From positions 1 through 64,000 of the forward strand of contig JAVYNU010000004.1 of the NCBI GenBank assembly GCA_038735125.1: 64,000 bases of DNA, read 5' to 3'. Below are positions 61,858 to 64,000 of the stretch, piece by piece. Origin of the DNA: Ignisphaera sp. (GTDB lineage: Archaea; Thermoproteota; Thermoprotei_A; Sulfolobales; Ignisphaeraceae). The notes below the pieces were generated by a model. The model saw nothing but the letters and a program-made list of their open reading frames with translations. It was not told the origin of the DNA and made no database searches. A program made the translations under genes and the position numbers. The first letter of the stretch is position 1. Each line of letters opens with the position of its first letter.

Positions 61858-62665
61858 CGCTCTTTAGATATTCAATAGACTCCTCAACATTTCTGGCAAC
61901 TTTGTTGAACTGTTTAGATATTTTGATGTAGATAGGCTCCTTAACTCCGTAGTCCCCTATATTAGTCTCACCCAAAACCTTTAGAGGAGGCCCATAGGCA
62001 ACCACTTTTCTATTGAGTATTAGAAGCTTTGTTGCAAAGCCCAGCACATAGTCAAGATCGTGCTCGACAACAACTACAGTTGCTTTTCTATCTCTCCAAT
62101 AGCTGTAGACATACTCGTAGAACTTCTTCTTCGTCATAGGGTCAAGATATGAGCATGGCTCGTCGAGGATAAGTAGCTCTGGTCTCAACGCTATTACAGA
62201 TGCTAACACAACCCTCTGGATCTGCCCCATCGAAAGCGTGCTAACAAATCTATTCCTCAGACTATCCAACTCCATAACCTCCAGAGCCTCGTCAACTCTT
62301 CTACGAATCTCATCAGCCTCCAGACCAGCGTTCTCTAAAGGAAACGCCACCTCCTCTTCAACTGTAAGCGAGAATACTTGGTTAACAGGATTTTGAAGAA
62401 CAACACCAACCCTTCCAAAAAGCTTGTTAAAACCATGCTTCAGAACATCCACATCTAAAACCCTGGCATCGCCCGCCACCCGCAGACTTTCTAAAACATC
62501 TCTAATACCAAGCAAAACCTTCAGCAATGTTGATTTGCCCCCACCGCTAGGGCCAGAGACAACGACGAAATCCCCACAATCTATAGATAGAGAAATGTTT
62601 TCTAAAATCTTAAATCCATTTAGAGCCTCAACAGATAGGTTAGACACCTCTACACAAGCTGCCAT
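61838..62665 (-). CDS. ecfA: ECF-type ABC ATPase (second copy), opposite strand
   Basis: A 275-residue ABC ATPase: SGPSGGGKSTLLKVL (Walker A), LSMGQIQRVVLASVIA (signature), LLILDEPCSYLDP (Walker B), VVVEHDLDYVLGF (switch His). Along with the ATPase at 60272 it would make the A1-A2 pair of an ECF transporter, yet it is transcribed towards the operon from the other side, with tail-to-tail overlap. ATG 62665 with GAGGTT nine bases upstream is chosen; TTG 62725 and ATG 62713 are alternatives. Confidence 0.85.
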   Translation of the reverse strand: MAACVEVSNLSVEALNGFKILENISLSIDCGDFVVVSGPSGGGKSTLLKVLLGIRDVLESLRVAGDARVLDVDVLKHGFNKLFGRVGVVLQNPVNQVFSLTVEEEVAFPLENAGLEADEIRRRVDEALEVMELDSLRNRFVSTLSMGQIQRVVLASVIALRPELLILDEPCSYLDPMTKKKFYEYVYSYWRDRKATVVVVEHDLDYVLGFATKLLILNRKVVAYGPPLKVLGETNIGDYGVKEPIYIKISKQFNKVARNVEESIEYLKSVICRNE

Positions 62666-62791
62666 AACATGCAAAACCTCAGCTTCTATTGCTACTCCTA
62701 TGCCTAAATACATCCTCAGACTCAAAATACAGCTTTGAACCGTTTAAAATTTTGATCATCTCACCACTTGTACAGTTGCATTATTTATCGC

Positions 62792-64000
62792 CTAATATTG
62801 TTTTGCCTTGTATATAGTCAAGGCGACTACCACTCCAGCCAAAATGTTCAATGCTGCTAGCGATATTGTTGTGGCAACAGGTTCGTTGAAGAATTTCGAA
62901 ATTATTGTATATATATACGCTGATCTAATCCCCTCCACAAACTTGTTTATAGCTGTTATCAACTGGATTTCAAGCGGCTTTAAATCTTCGAGGGCACTTG
63001 GATAAGGCGTTGAGATAACGACTACAAGGTTTTCTGCATATGAGTATAGCCCCAAAATGGCAAGCATTATTAAAACAACCTTGTTTTCTAATCCAAGTAC
63101 GAGCGGGGCTATTAGAAGAGGTGTTATTGTTGTTAGGAATCTCGGACCGTAGCAAAGCCCCCCATCCACATCATACCAACTAGAATACACTAAAATTGGA
63201 ATGGCAATAGAAGCTACATAGACTATCTTATCATATGAACCGAGCCTCTTAAGAGCTTTTGGCATGTAGATAATTGCAAGAATGTAGAGCGGGTATAGAA
63301 CTAGGAGACTCTTCCTAGGATCTACAAGCAATATGAACAACCCATATGGAATATCAGCTAGGTTGAACCCCTCAACACCTATACTTTTCAAATATATCTG
63401 CTCCGGAAACGTGAACATGTTACCTGTTGTATAGGCATTATAGATCAACTGCATCACTATAATTGGAGAGATAGATATTATGTATATGAGAACATATGTA
63501 AAGATCCTCCAAAGGCTTTTACGATCCTTCAGATAGTCTCTGATCGTCTTTGCCAAAACAGTTGCAGATGTGAAGAATATTGGTATAAATGTTGAGGGGT
63601 CTAAAACAATTGACATAGATGCTGAAAAACCTGCCAAAACAGCCCAAGGCTTTCCACCACCGCTACAGAGCTTGTTTAGCGACAGTATGTAGAGCATGTA
63701 GAAAAGTGTTAGAGGGGCCTGCGGAAAAACATGTGTTGAATATATGTATAGAGGTCCTGCCAAGCCATTGACTATAGCCACAGCAATAGCTCTTCTACTA
63801 TCTCCGAAAATCGTTTCATAAAGTTTTGCAGAGATGTAAACTGATAGAGAGCCGAGGAAAGCCATTGCAAAGCCTGCAACTATCAAATCCTTTGCATTGA
63901 AAACGTCTGCTAGCTTCATCGGTATAGCAAGAACAATTCCAAGGCCTAGAGGGCCGACAAAAACACATCTACCATTAACATAGACTACATCAGCCCATCT
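62792..64000 (-). CDS. GT-C-like multi-membrane glycosyltransferase or related protein, 5' end missing
   Basis: The frame is open from the window edge to 62792; at least 402 residues, with about ten membrane segments. The start at ATG 63919 is internal, since the upstream residues (VYVNGRCVFVGPLGLGIVLAI) continue the frame to the edge. YIYSTHVFPQAPLTLFYMLYI, VLDPSTFIPIFFTSATVL and the conserved WYDVDGGLCYGPRFLTTITPLLI with aromatic/acidic loop fit GT-C or PMT-like membrane enzymes that use polyprenol sugars, but catalytic residues would be in the missing part. Confidence 0.6.
   Translation of the reverse strand, partial: RWADVVYVNGRCVFVGPLGLGIVLAIPMKLADVFNAKDLIVAGFAMAFLGSLSVYISAKLYETIFGDSRRAIAVAIVNGLAGPLYIYSTHVFPQAPLTLFYMLYILSLNKLCSGGGKPWAVLAGFSASMSIVLDPSTFIPIFFTSATVLAKTIRDYLKDRKSLWRIFTYVLIYIISISPIIVMQLIYNAYTTGNMFTFPEQIYLKSIGVEGFNLADIPYGLFILLVDPRKSLLVLYPLYILAIIYMPKALKRLGSYDKIVYVASIAIPILVYSSWYDVDGGLCYGPRFLTTITPLLIAPLVLGLENKVVLIMLAILGLYSYAENLVVVISTPYPSALEDLKPLEIQLITAINKFVEGIRSAYIYTIISKFFNEPVATTISLAALNILAGVVVALTIYKAKQY

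Noticed and set aside
1..64000. CRISPR arrays, rRNA, tRNA, intact insertion sequences
   Set aside because: Looked for regular repeats, conserved tRNA T-loop sequence and transposase-like frames; none convincing.

Overview
The window comes from an AT-rich, anaerobic, probably hyperthermophilic archaeon of the Thermoproteota (Crenarchaeota). The evidence is archaeal TATA boxes 20-30 bases before many starts, GGTG/GAGG ribosome-binding sites, frequent GTG/TTG starts, archaeal families (tungsten aldehyde ferredoxin oxidoreductase, pantoate kinase, NurA, DUF973, DUF3782-type nuclease, KaiC/RadA-like ATPase) and C/D box guide RNAs. A Desulfurococcales/Ignisphaera-like lineage fits, but the genus cannot be fixed from sequence reading alone. 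No rRNA, tRNA, CRISPR array or intact insertion sequence was found.

Layout. 1-1143: tail of a nucleotidyltransferase and decayed DNA. 1144-5128: MFS transporter, an FAD oxidoreductase fused to a four-cluster ferredoxin domain, and a tandem rhodanese. 5172-15572 (minus): an oxidation island with two GlcD-like flavoproteins, a CCG-domain iron-sulfur protein, an MMSDH-like aldehyde dehydrogenase, an SCP2-like protein, a tungsten AOR with a MoaD/ThiS-like partner, and an alcohol dehydrogenase. Next to it (15746-17460) is a DUF3311 plus sodium:solute symporter pair of the monocarboxylate type. Together these suggest uptake and oxidation of hydroxy acids, aldehydes and alcohols with electrons passed to ferredoxin or NAD(P). 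17461-23164: an eroded region with broken genes (frameshifted KaiC-like ATPase, a gene split by one TAG, other remnants), surrounding homoserine kinase, RidA and a GC-rich candidate structured RNA.

23165-35412: PspC protein, then a compact 16-gene plus-strand operon for an Mrp-antiporter/[NiFe] group 4 hydrogenase complex. It has MrpF, G, DUF4040, B, C, E, two MrpD-type antiporters, a small lateral-helix protein, a NuoH-like anchor, a fused NuoC-NuoD catalytic subunit with all four Ni-binding cysteines, ferredoxin and NuoB-like subunits, an 88-residue unknown, and finally a GltD-like FAD subunit plus a separate four-cluster ferredoxin. The last two genes are the split version of the fused gene at 2580, which suggests a hydrogenase that couples ferredoxin, NAD(P)H, H2 and Na+/H+ gradients in one assembly.

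35734-56524: HD hydrolase, DUF973 membrane protein, SppA peptidase, SDR and beta-hydroxyacid dehydrogenases, Hsp20, methyltransferase, pyruvate kinase, FeoA and FeoB each behind a nearly identical operator/TATA element, thioredoxin-like protein, NurA nuclease, DUF711 protein, PPP phosphatase, flavin reductase, FucI-like isomerase, and a likely CARF-PIN nuclease beside a DUF3782-type PD-(D/E)XK protein. 56695-64000: YtcJ-like amidohydrolase with an apparent CTG start, an ECF transporter operon containing pantoate kinase, and a truncated GT-C-like membrane protein. Two well-formed C/D box sRNAs (42403-42461 and 58274-58332, minus) are the best RNA finds.
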